Source: Mycobacterium haemophilum DSM 44634
GTDB lineage: Bacteria; Actinomycetota; Actinomycetes; Mycobacteriales; Mycobacteriaceae
DNA: 64,000 nt
Reading direction: 5' to 3'
Assembly: GCF_000340435.2 (NCBI RefSeq)
Contig: NZ_CP011883.2
Span: 2,526,687 to 2,590,686 of the forward strand
The position numbers were made by a program, and so were the translations under genes. Shown here piece after piece: positions 33,531 to 42,389 of this stretch; within the stretch, counting starts at the first letter, position 1, and the number at the start of each line of letters is the position of its first letter. The notes beneath the pieces were generated by a model. That model worked only from the letters and a program-made list of their open reading frames with translations, ran no database searches and was not told where the DNA came from.

Positions 33531-33566
33531 TCCCACTGGGTCATCGATTCCCACTGGGTCATCGAT
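33531..33566 (+). repeat. 18-bp direct duplication upstream of the GNAT gene
   Basis: TCCCACTGGGTCATCGAT is present twice with no spacer, ending 18 bases before the acetyltransferase start. CCCACTGGG within it is partly palindromic. The rest of the divergent gap 33264-33584 shows no gene or clear promoter boxes. Confidence 0.7.
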
Positions 33567-33584
33567 TGAGGAGGACACCGCGAG

Positions 33585-34211
33585 TTGGCGATATTCCTCA
33601 TCGATCTGCCGCCAAACGAAATGGTGCGCCGCCTCAGCGATGCCCTGAGTGTGTATGTCGACGCGATGCGGTACCCGCGGGGCACCGAAAACCTGCGTGC
33701 CGGAATGTGGCTGGAGCACACCCGGCGACCGGGCTGGCAAGCGGTGGCCGCCGTCGAAGTCGAAGTCGCAGATGTAGCCGAGCCGGCCGACGGCACCACC
33801 ACCCAGGTGCCATCGGCTGACGAACTGAGCAACGCGCCATTGCTCGGCGTGGCCTACGGCTACCCTGGGGCGCCGGGTCAGTGGTGGCAACAGCAGGTTG
33901 TCCAGGGCTTGCAACGCGGCGGCATGCCAACGCTGGAGATCGCTCGCCTGATGACCAGCTATTTCGAGCTGACCGAATTGCACATTCATCCTCGCGCCCA
34001 AGGCCGCGGCGTCGGCGAAGCATTGACCCGCCGGCTGCTCGCCCACCGCGGTGAGAACAATGTGCTGCTCTCCACACCAGAAGCCAACGGTGAAACCAAC
34101 CGTGCCTGGCGGTTATACCGGCGGCTGGGCTTCACCGACATCATCCGCCGCCACTATTTCGCCGGCGACCCACGGGCATTCGCGATCCTGGGTCGCGCCC
34201 TTCCCCTGTAG
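33585..34211 (+). CDS. GNAT-family N-acetyltransferase (Rv2170-like)
   Basis: 208 residues from a TTG at 33585, with AGGAGG 11 bases upstream. The acetyl-CoA-binding motif appears as LTELHIHPRAQGRGVGEALT (Q/RxxGxG/A), followed by NRAWRLYRRLGFTDI. The N-terminal ~60 residues (LSDALSVYVDAMRYP) are specific to this subgroup. I recall the M. tuberculosis homologue being reported to acetylate isocitrate dehydrogenase; that this protein does so is inference. Divergent from the DUF3040 gene. Confidence 0.88.
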   Translation: MAIFLIDLPPNEMVRRLSDALSVYVDAMRYPRGTENLRAGMWLEHTRRPGWQAVAAVEVEVADVAEPADGTTTQVPSADELSNAPLLGVAYGYPGAPGQWWQQQVVQGLQRGGMPTLEIARLMTSYFELTELHIHPRAQGRGVGEALTRRLLAHRGENNVLLSTPEANGETNRAWRLYRRLGFTDIIRRHYFAGDPRAFAILGRALPL

Positions 34212-34245
34212 CGACCCGGGGTAGCAGCTCTGGCACGATGACCAG

Positions 34246-34965
34246 GTGCCCGCCAGCTGCCCCCCGCTGTTCACCCGACAATTCACCGCTCGGCGGCGCC
34301 GCGCGCTGGCCATCGCGCTGCTGCTGCTGGTGGTGGTGCCGCTGGCTACCGGATGCCTGCGGGTCAGGGCCTCGATCACCATCTCACCCGATGACCTGGT
34401 GTCCGGGGAGATCATCGCCGCGGCAAAACCGAAAAATAACAAGGACACCGGCCCACAGCTCGACGGCAATTTGCCGTTCAGTCAGAAGGTGGCGGTGTCG
34501 AACTACGACAGCGACGGCTATGTCGGGTCCCAAGCGGTGTTCTCCGACCTGACGTTCGCCGAGTTGCCGCAGCTGGCCAACATGAACCCCGACGCCGCCG
34601 GTGTGAACCTGTCGCTGCGCCGCAACGGCAACCTGGTGATCCTGGAAGGCCGGGCCGATCTGACCTCGGTGACCGATCCCGACGCCGACGTCGAACTAAC
34701 CATCGCCTTCCCCGGAGTCGTGACGTCCACCAACGGTGACCGCATTGAAGCCGAGGTCGTGGAGTGGAAGCTCAAACCGGGCGTCGTGAGCACCATGAGC
34801 GCGCAAGCCCGCTACACCGATCCCAATACTCGTTCTTTCACCGGGGCCGGCATCTGGCTGGGTATTGCGTCGTTCGCGGCTGCCGGTGTGGTGGCGCTGT
34901 TGGCCTGGCTCAGCCGGAACCGCGCCGCGCGATTGCGCACACCCCGCGACGGATCATCCGGCTAG
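34246..34965 (+). CDS. lppM: Lipoprotein LppM
   Basis: 239 residues from GTG. A signal sequence with Arg-rich start (RRRRALAIALLLLVVVPLATGC) ends in a lipobox with Cys37. The ectodomain (about 40-190) is the LppM fold, with ASITISPDDLVSGEIIAAA near its start. A C-terminal membrane helix (about 203-225) and a basic tail follow, which is unusual for a lipoprotein. In M. tuberculosis LppM is reported to bind PIMs and affect phagosome traffic. It overlaps the convergent gene by 12 bases. Confidence 0.92.
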   Translation: MPASCPPLFTRQFTARRRRALAIALLLLVVVPLATGCLRVRASITISPDDLVSGEIIAAAKPKNNKDTGPQLDGNLPFSQKVAVSNYDSDGYVGSQAVFSDLTFAELPQLANMNPDAAGVNLSLRRNGNLVILEGRADLTSVTDPDADVELTIAFPGVVTSTNGDRIEAEVVEWKLKPGVVSTMSAQARYTDPNTRSFTGAGIWLGIASFAAAGVVALLAWLSRNRAARLRTPRDGSSG

Positions 34966-35871
34966 GTCGCCCGACTGTCCCACGCAAGCGGGTGACCAGT
35001 AGGCAAGCATCTCCGCGAAGGTGTCGAAAGCCGCTGGGGACACACCATACGTCGCTTCGAAATGGATGCTCAGCGGAAAGCCCAGCTCGGCGACGCCGTC
35101 TATCACGCGCTGGTACAGATCGAGCATGAGCTGTCGCTTCTGAGCAGGTTCGCTGGCCGCTAACCTTTTGACGAACGCCTGCTCATCGGCCACTGCGGCG
35201 TTTCCCGGGTCCTGAATCAGCCAATTGATCAAGCCGACCCGGCTTTCGACCTTCGGCACGAAGCCGAACGACAGCAAGAGTTCGGGCCGATGGTCGGTGT
35301 GCTTGGCGAACTCGGTAAGAAAACTCACAATTGCGTCGGAATACAGCAACTGGGTCATGCCGTAGGTCGCGCCCTGATTGCACTTGAAATTCAGCCGACC
35401 CTGCTCGCCGTCCCTGGTGGGGATGACGATCACGCCACGGTTAGCCACCAACTCGCGATACATCGACAAGGCGTCGGTCGGTGCGACACCGGAGCCCTCA
35501 CCGTCATTCATCGTGCGCGGTACCCCGACGAAAACCACGCCCTCCATGCCGGCGGCGGATAGATCGGCGAGCCGCCGACCCAGCGATGCCTCGTCCATGA
35601 ACGCTGTGACCTGAGTACACAGCCCATTGACCCCGGGCAACTCCGGTCTGATCATCGACCAGAAGTCCAGCACGTCCAGCTTCGGCTTCATCGGAATGGG
35701 CCGATCGTCTTCCTCGGCGATCATCCCGGGAATCATCACGTGCCGAATTCGGCCGCTAAGGCCGGACTCCGCGGAGTACTCGACCACTTTGCGCGCATCT
35801 TCGGCTGCCCGCTCCCGACCGCCGTCCACGTTCGGTGGCACCAGCTCGAGCGCGATGGTGTTGAGGGTCAC
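34954..35871 (-). CDS. Methylenetetrahydrofolate reductase-like protein (Rv2172c-like)
   Basis: 305 residues from a GTG at 35871, which has GAGGAG 4 bases upstream. The barrel-like sequence shows TLNTIALELVPPNVDGG at the start, then FVGVPRTMNDGEGSGVAP and FKCNQGATYGMTQLLYSDAI, which resemble the flavin- and folate-binding strands of MetF-type enzymes though the family is divergent. I recall Rv2172c being described as an MTHFR without the usual sequence conservation. It would supply 5-methyl-THF for methionine synthesis. Confidence 0.8.
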   Translation of the reverse strand: MTLNTIALELVPPNVDGGRERAAEDARKVVEYSAESGLSGRIRHVMIPGMIAEEDDRPIPMKPKLDVLDFWSMIRPELPGVNGLCTQVTAFMDEASLGRRLADLSAAGMEGVVFVGVPRTMNDGEGSGVAPTDALSMYRELVANRGVIVIPTRDGEQGRLNFKCNQGATYGMTQLLYSDAIVSFLTEFAKHTDHRPELLLSFGFVPKVESRVGLINWLIQDPGNAAVADEQAFVKRLAASEPAQKRQLMLDLYQRVIDGVAELGFPLSIHFEATYGVSPAAFDTFAEMLAYWSPACVGQSGDLAG

Positions 35872-36164
35872 ACGGCTCCTCGGGTATCGGTGACAATTTT
35901 CCGGCCGCGCCACGCCGCGCCAACCTATCGTGCTGGGCCAGGCTCGTGCTGGGCCAGGCGCGCCAGCTAACGCAGGTCCCCCAAACAGCATAGGGGCGAG
36001 CTAGTGAATACGTCGAAGCAACGTGGGCCGCCACCGCCAGCTGGCACTGCCCGCGCCACACGGAAACGTCCACGGCGCCACTGCGGAATACACTGTCTGG
36101 CCAGAGACACGCCGAAGGAGAAAGGGGCGTCGCGCTGAGCGTAGAAGCAGCCACAACCGTCGAG

Positions 36165-37238
36165 TTGGCCGGCGCCATCACCGGCCAACTGCGGCAGTAT
36201 CTGCGTGACCGGCGCGACGAGGCCGCCTACATACGTGGCTCTGAAGGCAGCGACTACTACAGCGATTTGCTCGCCGGTCTCGAAGATTTTGTGCTGAATG
36301 GAGGCAAACGGCTGCGGCCGGCCTTCGCCTACTGGGGTTGGCAGGCCGTCGCGACCCAGAGGCCCGATAACGCTGTGCTGCTGCTGTTTTCCGCGTTGGA
36401 ATTGTTGCATGCTTTCGCGCTGCTGCACGACGACGTGATCGACGAGTCGTTGACCCGGCGCGGCAGGCCGACGGCCCAAGTGCGGTTCGCGGCGCTGCAC
36501 CGCGACCGGAAGTGGCGGGGATCGCCCGATCAGTTCGGGAAGTCGGCAGCCATCCTGATCGGCGACCTGGCGCAGGCCTGGGCCGACGACATCGTCTCCC
36601 AAGTCTGCAGGGCGAACTTACCGCCCGACGCCCAGTCGCGGGTCCAGCGCGTATGGACCGATATCCGCACCGAGGTGCTGGGAGGGCAATACCTGGACAT
36701 CGTTGCCGAGGCCAGCGCCGCGGAGTCGATCGCTTCAGCGATGTCCGTCGCCACCTACAAGACCGCTTGCTACACAGTGTCGCGACCGCTACAACTCGGA
36801 CTGGCCGCCGCCGCCGACAGACCCGACATTGCGGGCATCTTCGGCCAATTTGGGACCGACCTGGGGGTGGCGTTCCAGCTGCGCGACGATGTGCTCGGCG
36901 TGTTCGGGGATCCCGAGGTGACCGGAAAGCCGTCCGGCGACGACCTGAGGTCCGGCAAGCGCACCGTGTTGATGGCGGAGGCAATGGCATTGGCGGACAA
37001 ATCAGATCCCCTGGCGGCCAACCTGTTACGGACTTCGATTGGCACCGCGCTCACTGACGCGCAGGTGCGCGAACTCCGCGATGTCATCGAGTCAGTGGGT
37101 GCGTTGGCCGCCGCGGAGGACCGTATCGCCGCGCTCACTGACAGCGCGCTGAGCACGCTGGCCGCCGCACCCATTACTGCGACGGCCAAGGCCGGACTGT
37201 CCGAATTGGCTACCATGGCCACGAACCGGTCCGCTTGA
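36165..37238 (+). CDS. idsA2: Polyprenyl diphosphate synthase IdsA2
   Basis: 357 residues from a TTG at 36165 (start LAGAITGQLRQYL, matching the M. tuberculosis protein I remember). First Asp-rich motif LLHDDVIDESLTRRG and second AFQLRDDVLGVFGD identify a trans-isoprenyl diphosphate synthase; GGKRLRPAFAYWGWQAV precedes them. It condenses IPP with allylic diphosphates; the product length is not readable. A ribosome-like AAGGAG at 36115 lies 45 bases upstream in open frame, so an unusual earlier start is possible. Confidence 0.9.
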   Translation: MAGAITGQLRQYLRDRRDEAAYIRGSEGSDYYSDLLAGLEDFVLNGGKRLRPAFAYWGWQAVATQRPDNAVLLLFSALELLHAFALLHDDVIDESLTRRGRPTAQVRFAALHRDRKWRGSPDQFGKSAAILIGDLAQAWADDIVSQVCRANLPPDAQSRVQRVWTDIRTEVLGGQYLDIVAEASAAESIASAMSVATYKTACYTVSRPLQLGLAAAADRPDIAGIFGQFGTDLGVAFQLRDDVLGVFGDPEVTGKPSGDDLRSGKRTVLMAEAMALADKSDPLAANLLRTSIGTALTDAQVRELRDVIESVGALAAAEDRIAALTDSALSTLAAAPITATAKAGLSELATMATNRSA

Positions 37239-37242
37239 ACTG

Positions 37243-38781
37243 ATGACCACTCCGACGCGCCCACCGGAAGCAGGCTCGCCAACAAAACGCTATCTTGCCC
37301 AATATTTTTCACGACTGCGTACGTTCGCCGCCGCCCCGGAGTCCGGACCCGCAAAGCTGGGGTTGCTGGGCTCGCTGCTGATCACCACCGGCGGGCTGGG
37401 GGCGGGCAGTATCCGTCAGCACGACCCGCTGCTGGAGTCGATGTGCATGTCCTGGTTGCGCTTCGGCCACGGACTGGTGCTGTCGTCGATTCTGTTGTGG
37501 ACCGGGGTGGGTCTGATGCTCATCGCTTGGCTTCGACTGGGCAGACGTGTCCTGGCGGGCCAAACCACCGAGTTCATGATGAGGGCCACTACCGGCTTCT
37601 GGTTGGCGCCGTTGCTGCTATCGGTACCGGTCTTCAGCCGGGATACCTATTCGTATCTCGCTCAGGGCGCACTGCTGCGCGACGGCCTGGATCCCTACCT
37701 GGTTGGTCCGGTCGGCAACCCGAATGCGTTGCTGGACGACGTAAGCCCCATCTGGACGATCACCACCGCGCCCTACGGTCCGGCATTCATTTTGGTGGCG
37801 AAGTTCGTCACGATCGCCGTGGGCAACAATGTGGTGGCCGGAACCATGCTGCTGCGCTTGTGCATGCTGCCGGGATTGGCGCTGTTGATCTGGGCTGCCC
37901 CTCGACTGGCCCACCATCTCGGCGCCGACGGCCCAACCGCGCTGTGGACCTGCGTTCTCAACCCGCTGGTGCTCATCCATCTGATGGGTGGGGTGCACAA
38001 CGAGATGCTGATGGTGGGCCTGATGACCGCTGGCATCGCGCTGACCTTCCAGGGCCGCAATGTCGCGGGCGTCACCCTCATCACGGTCGCGATCGCAGTC
38101 AAGGCGACCGCTGGAATCTCGTTGCCTTTCATGGTCTGGGTGTGGATGCGCCAACTGCACGACCGGCGGGGATACCGGCCAGCCCAAGCTTTCCTGGTTG
38201 CCACCGCGACAGCGCTGTTGATCTTCGCTGTCGTGTTCGCGGTATTGTCCGCTGCGGCCAGCGTCGGCCTGGGGTGGCTGACGGCGCTGGCCGGCTCGGT
38301 GAAGATCATCAACTGGCTGACCGTACCGACCGCGATAGCGAACGTGGTCAACGCCCTCGCCAACGGTTTCTTCGCGACCGACTTCTACGGCGTGCTGCGG
38401 GTGACCCGGTTTATCGGAATCGTGATCATCGCAGTATCGCTGCCGCTGTTGTGGTGGCGGTTCCGCCGCGACGACCGGTCCGCGCTGACCGGTATCGCGT
38501 GGTCGATGTTGATTGTGGTGTTGTTTGTGCCTGCTGCCCTGCCGTGGTACTACTCCTGGCCGCTGGCGGTAGCGGCGCCGCTGGCCCAGTCACGGCGCGC
38601 ACTAGCGACCATCGCCGGATTCTCGGCCTGGGTCATGGTGATTTTCAAACCCGACGGATCGCATGGCATGTATTCATGGCTGCATTTTTCGCTGGCCACC
38701 ACCTGCGCGCTGATCGCCTGGTACGCGCTGTACCGAGCGCCAGAGGCGCGCGCCAGCGAGGGCGAAACGCAAGCCGCTTAA
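37243..38781 (+). CDS. mptA: Alpha-1,6-mannopyranosyltransferase MptA
   Basis: 512 residues, about a dozen hydrophobic helices; GT-C superfamily. The first extracytoplasmic loop holds the acidic and aromatic residues FSRDTYSYLAQGALLRDGLD (Asp in RDTYSY). It uses decaprenyl-phosphomannose to extend the mannan core of lipomannan and lipoarabinomannan outside the membrane. The start is 4 bases after idsA2, so the two are probably cotranscribed. The C-terminus overlaps the convergent Rv2175c-like gene by 4 bases. Confidence 0.93.
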   Translation: MTTPTRPPEAGSPTKRYLAQYFSRLRTFAAAPESGPAKLGLLGSLLITTGGLGAGSIRQHDPLLESMCMSWLRFGHGLVLSSILLWTGVGLMLIAWLRLGRRVLAGQTTEFMMRATTGFWLAPLLLSVPVFSRDTYSYLAQGALLRDGLDPYLVGPVGNPNALLDDVSPIWTITTAPYGPAFILVAKFVTIAVGNNVVAGTMLLRLCMLPGLALLIWAAPRLAHHLGADGPTALWTCVLNPLVLIHLMGGVHNEMLMVGLMTAGIALTFQGRNVAGVTLITVAIAVKATAGISLPFMVWVWMRQLHDRRGYRPAQAFLVATATALLIFAVVFAVLSAAASVGLGWLTALAGSVKIINWLTVPTAIANVVNALANGFFATDFYGVLRVTRFIGIVIIAVSLPLLWWRFRRDDRSALTGIAWSMLIVVLFVPAALPWYYSWPLAVAAPLAQSRRALATIAGFSAWVMVIFKPDGSHGMYSWLHFSLATTCALIAWYALYRAPEARASEGETQAA

Positions 38782-39182
38782 TAGGCCATGGCCTGCGCTC
38801 GGCGCACCACCTCCCGAGCCTGATGGGCATGCAACGCGTCGACAGGACGAGCGTTGCTCACGGCATCGCGGCTGCCGTCGCGGGTGAGGGTCAGCGACGG
38901 GTCCGGAGTGAATAGCCAACGCACGATCTCGGTTTCGTGATAACCGCCGTCATGCAGAATCGTCAACAGCCCCGGCAGGCTTTTCACCACCGCACCGGAA
39001 TCGGTGAAAAAGACCTGCGGCACCACCAGGCCGCCGCCACGGCGCACCGCGACCAGATGACCTTCGCGCAGCTGCTGGTGCACCCTGCTGACCGGTATGC
39101 CGAGTAGCTCGGCGACCCGGGACAGGTCGTACGTTGGCTCGTCGGGATCCAAAACGTCGTCGCCGGCCGGAATACTGCCCAC
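38778..39182 (-). CDS. Winged-helix DNA-binding protein, PknL substrate (Rv2175c-like)
   Basis: 134 residues from a GTG at 39182 (VGSIPAGDDVLDPDEPTYDL). HTH part: LSRVAELLGIPVSRVHQQLR, with wing GHLVAVRRGGGLVVPQVFF. The second half (LLTILHDGGYHETEIVRWLF, then DALHAHQAREVV) is conserved. M. tuberculosis Rv2175c binds DNA and is phosphorylated by the divergent neighbour PknL. An upstream in-frame start at 39230 would overlap pknL and is less likely. Confidence 0.9.
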   Translation of the reverse strand: MGSIPAGDDVLDPDEPTYDLSRVAELLGIPVSRVHQQLREGHLVAVRRGGGLVVPQVFFTDSGAVVKSLPGLLTILHDGGYHETEIVRWLFTPDPSLTLTRDGSRDAVSNARPVDALHAHQAREVVRRAQAMAY

Positions 39183-39210
39183 CGCGCAAGTGTAGAGCCT
39201 GGTACCCGCC

Positions 39211-40389
39211 GTGAGCCCACGTTCTGACACCTACGATGGCCCGGTGGAAAACACGCTGCTGGATGGCCGCTACCGGCTGCAGACCAAGATCGCCAGCGGC
39301 GGTACCTCGACGGTGTACCGCGGCGTCGACATCCGGCTCGACCGCCCCGTCGCGGTGAAGGTGATGGACTCTCGCTACGCCGGCGACGACCAGTTCCTGA
39401 CCCGCTTTCAGCTCGAGGCCCGCTCCGTCGCCCGGCTGAAGGACCCTGGACTGGTCGCGGTTTACGACCAGGGCCTCGATGCCCGTCACCCATTTCTGGT
39501 GATGGAACTCATCGAGGGCGGCACACTGCGCGAGCTGCTGGCCGAACGCGGCCCGATGCCACCACACGCCGTGGTGGCGGTGCTGCGCGCGGTGCTGGGC
39601 GGCCTGGCCGCCGCCCATCGGGCAGGCCTGGTGCACCGCGACGTCAAGCCCGAAAACGTCCTGATCTCCGACGACGGCGACGTCAAGATCGCCGATTTCG
39701 GGTTGGTACGTGCCGTCGCAACCGCTGGAATCACCTCGACAAGCGTCATCCTGGGGACCGCGGCCTACCTGTCCCCCGAGCAGGTCCGCGACGGCGACGC
39801 CAGTCCGCGCAGTGACGTCTACGCTGCGGGGATCCTGACCTACGAGCTGCTGACCGGGCGCACACCGTTTACCGGCGACTCCGCGTTGTCGATCGCCTAT
39901 CAACGGCTAGAGACCGATGTCCCCCGCGCCAGCGCGGTGATTACCGGTGTGCCGCCGCAATTCGACGAGCTGGTGGCGCGCGCGACGGTCCGCGACCCTG
40001 GCGCTCGATATGCCGACGCGATGGAGATGGCCGCTGACGTGGACGCCATCGCCGAGGAATTGGCGCTGCCACCATTCCGAGTACCAGCGCCGCGCAACTC
40101 CGCCCAACACCGATCGGCGGCGCTGCACCGCGGTCGCATGGTCGATAACGCACCCATGCCGCATCCCACCCGCCAGTTGACCCGCGGACCCGGGGACTGG
40201 CACCAGTACGCGTACCAACATGAACCGGTTTCCGGCCAGTTCGCCGGTATCGCGATCGACGAATTCATCTGGGCGCGGCAGCAGGCCCGCCGGATGGTCC
40301 TGATCTGGGTAGCGGTGGTGGTGGCGATCACCGGGTTGGTTGCGACAGTGGCATGGACAATCGGGAGCCACCTGAGCGGACTGCTGTGA
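39211..40389 (+). CDS. pknL: Serine/threonine protein kinase PknL
   Basis: 392 residues from GTG. Kinase landmarks: Gly loop IASGGTSTVYRG near 27-38, Lys50 (VAVKVMD), HRDVKPEN at 142-149 with catalytic Asp144, DFG at 162-164, an activation loop with ITSTSVILGTAAYLSPE. A juxtamembrane Pro/Arg-rich part precedes one helix (about 365-388, VLIWVAVVVAITGLVATVAW) with almost no external domain. It phosphorylates the divergent DNA-binding protein; the two share a 28-base intergenic gap. Confidence 0.95.
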   Translation: MSPRSDTYDGPVENTLLDGRYRLQTKIASGGTSTVYRGVDIRLDRPVAVKVMDSRYAGDDQFLTRFQLEARSVARLKDPGLVAVYDQGLDARHPFLVMELIEGGTLRELLAERGPMPPHAVVAVLRAVLGGLAAAHRAGLVHRDVKPENVLISDDGDVKIADFGLVRAVATAGITSTSVILGTAAYLSPEQVRDGDASPRSDVYAAGILTYELLTGRTPFTGDSALSIAYQRLETDVPRASAVITGVPPQFDELVARATVRDPGARYADAMEMAADVDAIAEELALPPFRVPAPRNSAQHRSAALHRGRMVDNAPMPHPTRQLTRGPGDWHQYAYQHEPVSGQFAGIAIDEFIWARQQARRMVLIWVAVVVAITGLVATVAWTIGSHLSGLL

Positions 40390-40401
40390 GCGTTGGCGTT
40401 C

Positions 40402-41799
40402 CTAGTCGCGCAGCATCTCCGCGACCAGGAACGCCAATTCCAGAGACTGCTGGGTGTTCAATCGCGGATCGCACGCTGTCTCATAGCGGCCGGCCAGATC
40501 CGTATCGGAAATATCTTGCGCGCCACCCAAACACTCGGTGACGTCCTCGCCGGTGATCTCGACATGGATGCCACCGGGGTGCGTGCCCAGCGCACGATGC
40601 ACCTCGAAGAAACCCTGCACTTCGTCAACAACGCGGTCGAAATGCCGGGTCTTGTACCCGGTGGACGACTCGTGGGTGTTGCCATGCATCGGGTCGCACT
40701 GCCAGATCACCTGGTGACCGGTGGCCTGCACTTTCTCGACGATCGGCGGCAACACGTCGCGCACCTTGTTGTTGCCCAGCCTGCTCACCAGCGTTAACCG
40801 GCCCGGTTTGTTGTCCGGGTCAAGCCGCTCGACGTATTCGACGGCCAGCTCCGGGGTCATCGTCGGCCCGATCTTGACGCCGATCGGGTTGGCGATCACC
40901 TCGGCGAAGGCGACATGCGCACCATCGAGTTGCCGGGTCCGCTCGCCGATCCACACGGTGTGCGCCGACAGGTCATAGAGCTGCAGACCCTCATCGGAGC
41001 CTTCTGGGGCTTCAGCTAACCGCAACATGGCCCGCTCGTAATCGAGCACCAACGCCTCGTGGCTGGCGTAGATTTCGGCGGTTTGCAGATTCCGGTCCGC
41101 CACCCCGCAGGCGCTCATGAAGGCCAGTCCGCGGTCGATCTCACCGGCCAGCGTCTCATAGCGTGCACCGGCCGGCGAGGTCCGAACGAATTCCCGGTTC
41201 CAGTCGTGGACCAGATGCAGCGACGCCAGCCCCGACGACGTCAACGCTCGCACCAGGTTCATCGCCGCGCTGGCGTTGGCGTAGGCCCGCACCAGACGCG
41301 ACGGGTCGTGTTCGCGTGCTGCGGCATCCGGCGCGAAGCCGTTGATCATGTCGCCGCGGTACGACTTCAGACCCAGCGCGTCGACGTCAGCCGACCGCGG
41401 CTTGGCGTACTGGCCGGCGATGCGAGCCACCTTCACCACCGGCAGGCTAGCGCCGTAGGTCAACACCACAGCCATCTGCAATAGGGCGCGAACGTTGCCC
41501 CGGATGTGGGGTTCGGTGTTGTCGACGAACGTCTCCGCACAGTCGCCGCCCTGCAGCAGGAACGCTTTACCCTTAGCGACCATGGCCAGCTGTTCCTGCA
41601 ACCGGATGATTTCGGACGGCACGGTCACCGGCGGCACGCTTTCAAGGACCGTGCGCATCGCGGCGGCCTGGTCAGCGGGCCAGCTGGGCTGCTGGGCGGC
41701 CGGCTTTGCTAGTGCGGCGTCCAGCCGAGCCCGCAGGTCAGCCGGCAACGGCGGCAGCGGCGGCAGCTGGTCGATCGGAATGTCGACGGTCCAGTTCAT
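40402..41799 (-). CDS. aroG: Type II DAHP synthase AroG
   Basis: 465 residues. The type II (plant-like) family is shown by LLQGGDCAETF, RIAGQYAKPRS, SYRGDMINGF, SAHTVWIGERTR, KIGPTMTPEL, WQCDPMHGNT and GGIHVEITGEDVTECLGG. It condenses phosphoenolpyruvate and erythrose 4-phosphate as the first shikimate step; metal ligands include the Cys of GGDCAE and the His of DPMHGN. It is feedback-controlled by aromatic amino acids and works with chorismate mutase in M. tuberculosis. Convergent with pknL, 12 bases apart. Confidence 0.97.
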   Translation of the reverse strand: MNWTVDIPIDQLPPLPPLPADLRARLDAALAKPAAQQPSWPADQAAAMRTVLESVPPVTVPSEIIRLQEQLAMVAKGKAFLLQGGDCAETFVDNTEPHIRGNVRALLQMAVVLTYGASLPVVKVARIAGQYAKPRSADVDALGLKSYRGDMINGFAPDAAAREHDPSRLVRAYANASAAMNLVRALTSSGLASLHLVHDWNREFVRTSPAGARYETLAGEIDRGLAFMSACGVADRNLQTAEIYASHEALVLDYERAMLRLAEAPEGSDEGLQLYDLSAHTVWIGERTRQLDGAHVAFAEVIANPIGVKIGPTMTPELAVEYVERLDPDNKPGRLTLVSRLGNNKVRDVLPPIVEKVQATGHQVIWQCDPMHGNTHESSTGYKTRHFDRVVDEVQGFFEVHRALGTHPGGIHVEITGEDVTECLGGAQDISDTDLAGRYETACDPRLNTQQSLELAFLVAEMLRD

Positions 41800-41861
41800 C
41801 GGTCTATGGTAACCGGGGCCGACTGCTGATCAGGGCGAATGTTACGTCGAGCGCACCTTGC

Positions 41862-42377
41862 TTAGCGCGCCGGTCGGCTGCCTGCATCGTCTGCGGACGT
41901 AATGAGCCGGAATCGGCGCAGCTGATCGCGGGCGTCTACCAGCGCGTCGTGTAGGTCGCGCGGCCGCGGCGGCATCTGGGGACAGCCCCGGTCCTCCCAC
42001 AACTGCCGGATTTCCCGAGTGAAACGGGGCAGCGCCGCCGGCAGGTCTGGCATCGGCCCCCATAACTGACACAAGGCCACGTGATCGTAGGCGCCCACCC
42101 AGGCCCACAATTCGATCGGGTCGGGCGGCTCCGGGCCGTCAACACCGAAGAACTCCTCCAGGTCCAGACGGATCTGGCGGCGCGAGCGCCACACCTGCGA
42201 GGCCGGCGGCGGCAGCTTGGGCAGCACATGGACGCGGACCCAACTACCAGCCCGCTCGGGATCGAATTCGGTTGACACAGCGTAATACTCGCGGCCATCC
42301 TCGGCGACCACCCCGATCGAGATCAGCTCGATGGTGCGGCCATCCTCGATGAATTCGGTGTCGTAGAAGTACCGCAC
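41862..42377 (-). CDS. 3'-5' exoribonuclease, RNase AS family (Rv2179c-like)
   Basis: 171 residues. The DEDD-type acids are visible: Asp6 and Glu8 in MRYFYDTEFIEDG, then VGAYDHVALCQLWG and the later HDALVDARDQL. RNase AS proteins of M. tuberculosis degrade adenylate-containing RNA. The C-terminal 15 residues are Arg/Ser-rich. It follows the gene at 42390 with a 12-base gap, so both may be cotranscribed. Confidence 0.92.
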   Translation of the reverse strand: MRYFYDTEFIEDGRTIELISIGVVAEDGREYYAVSTEFDPERAGSWVRVHVLPKLPPPASQVWRSRRQIRLDLEEFFGVDGPEPPDPIELWAWVGAYDHVALCQLWGPMPDLPAALPRFTREIRQLWEDRGCPQMPPRPRDLHDALVDARDQLRRFRLITSADDAGSRPAR

Positions 42378-42389
42378 CCGTCCCCTCTC

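Noticed and set aside
33447..34077. Two long minus-strand frames opposite the GNAT gene
   Set aside because: They are antisense shadows; the plus-strand gene has the acetyl-CoA motif and a ribosome site.
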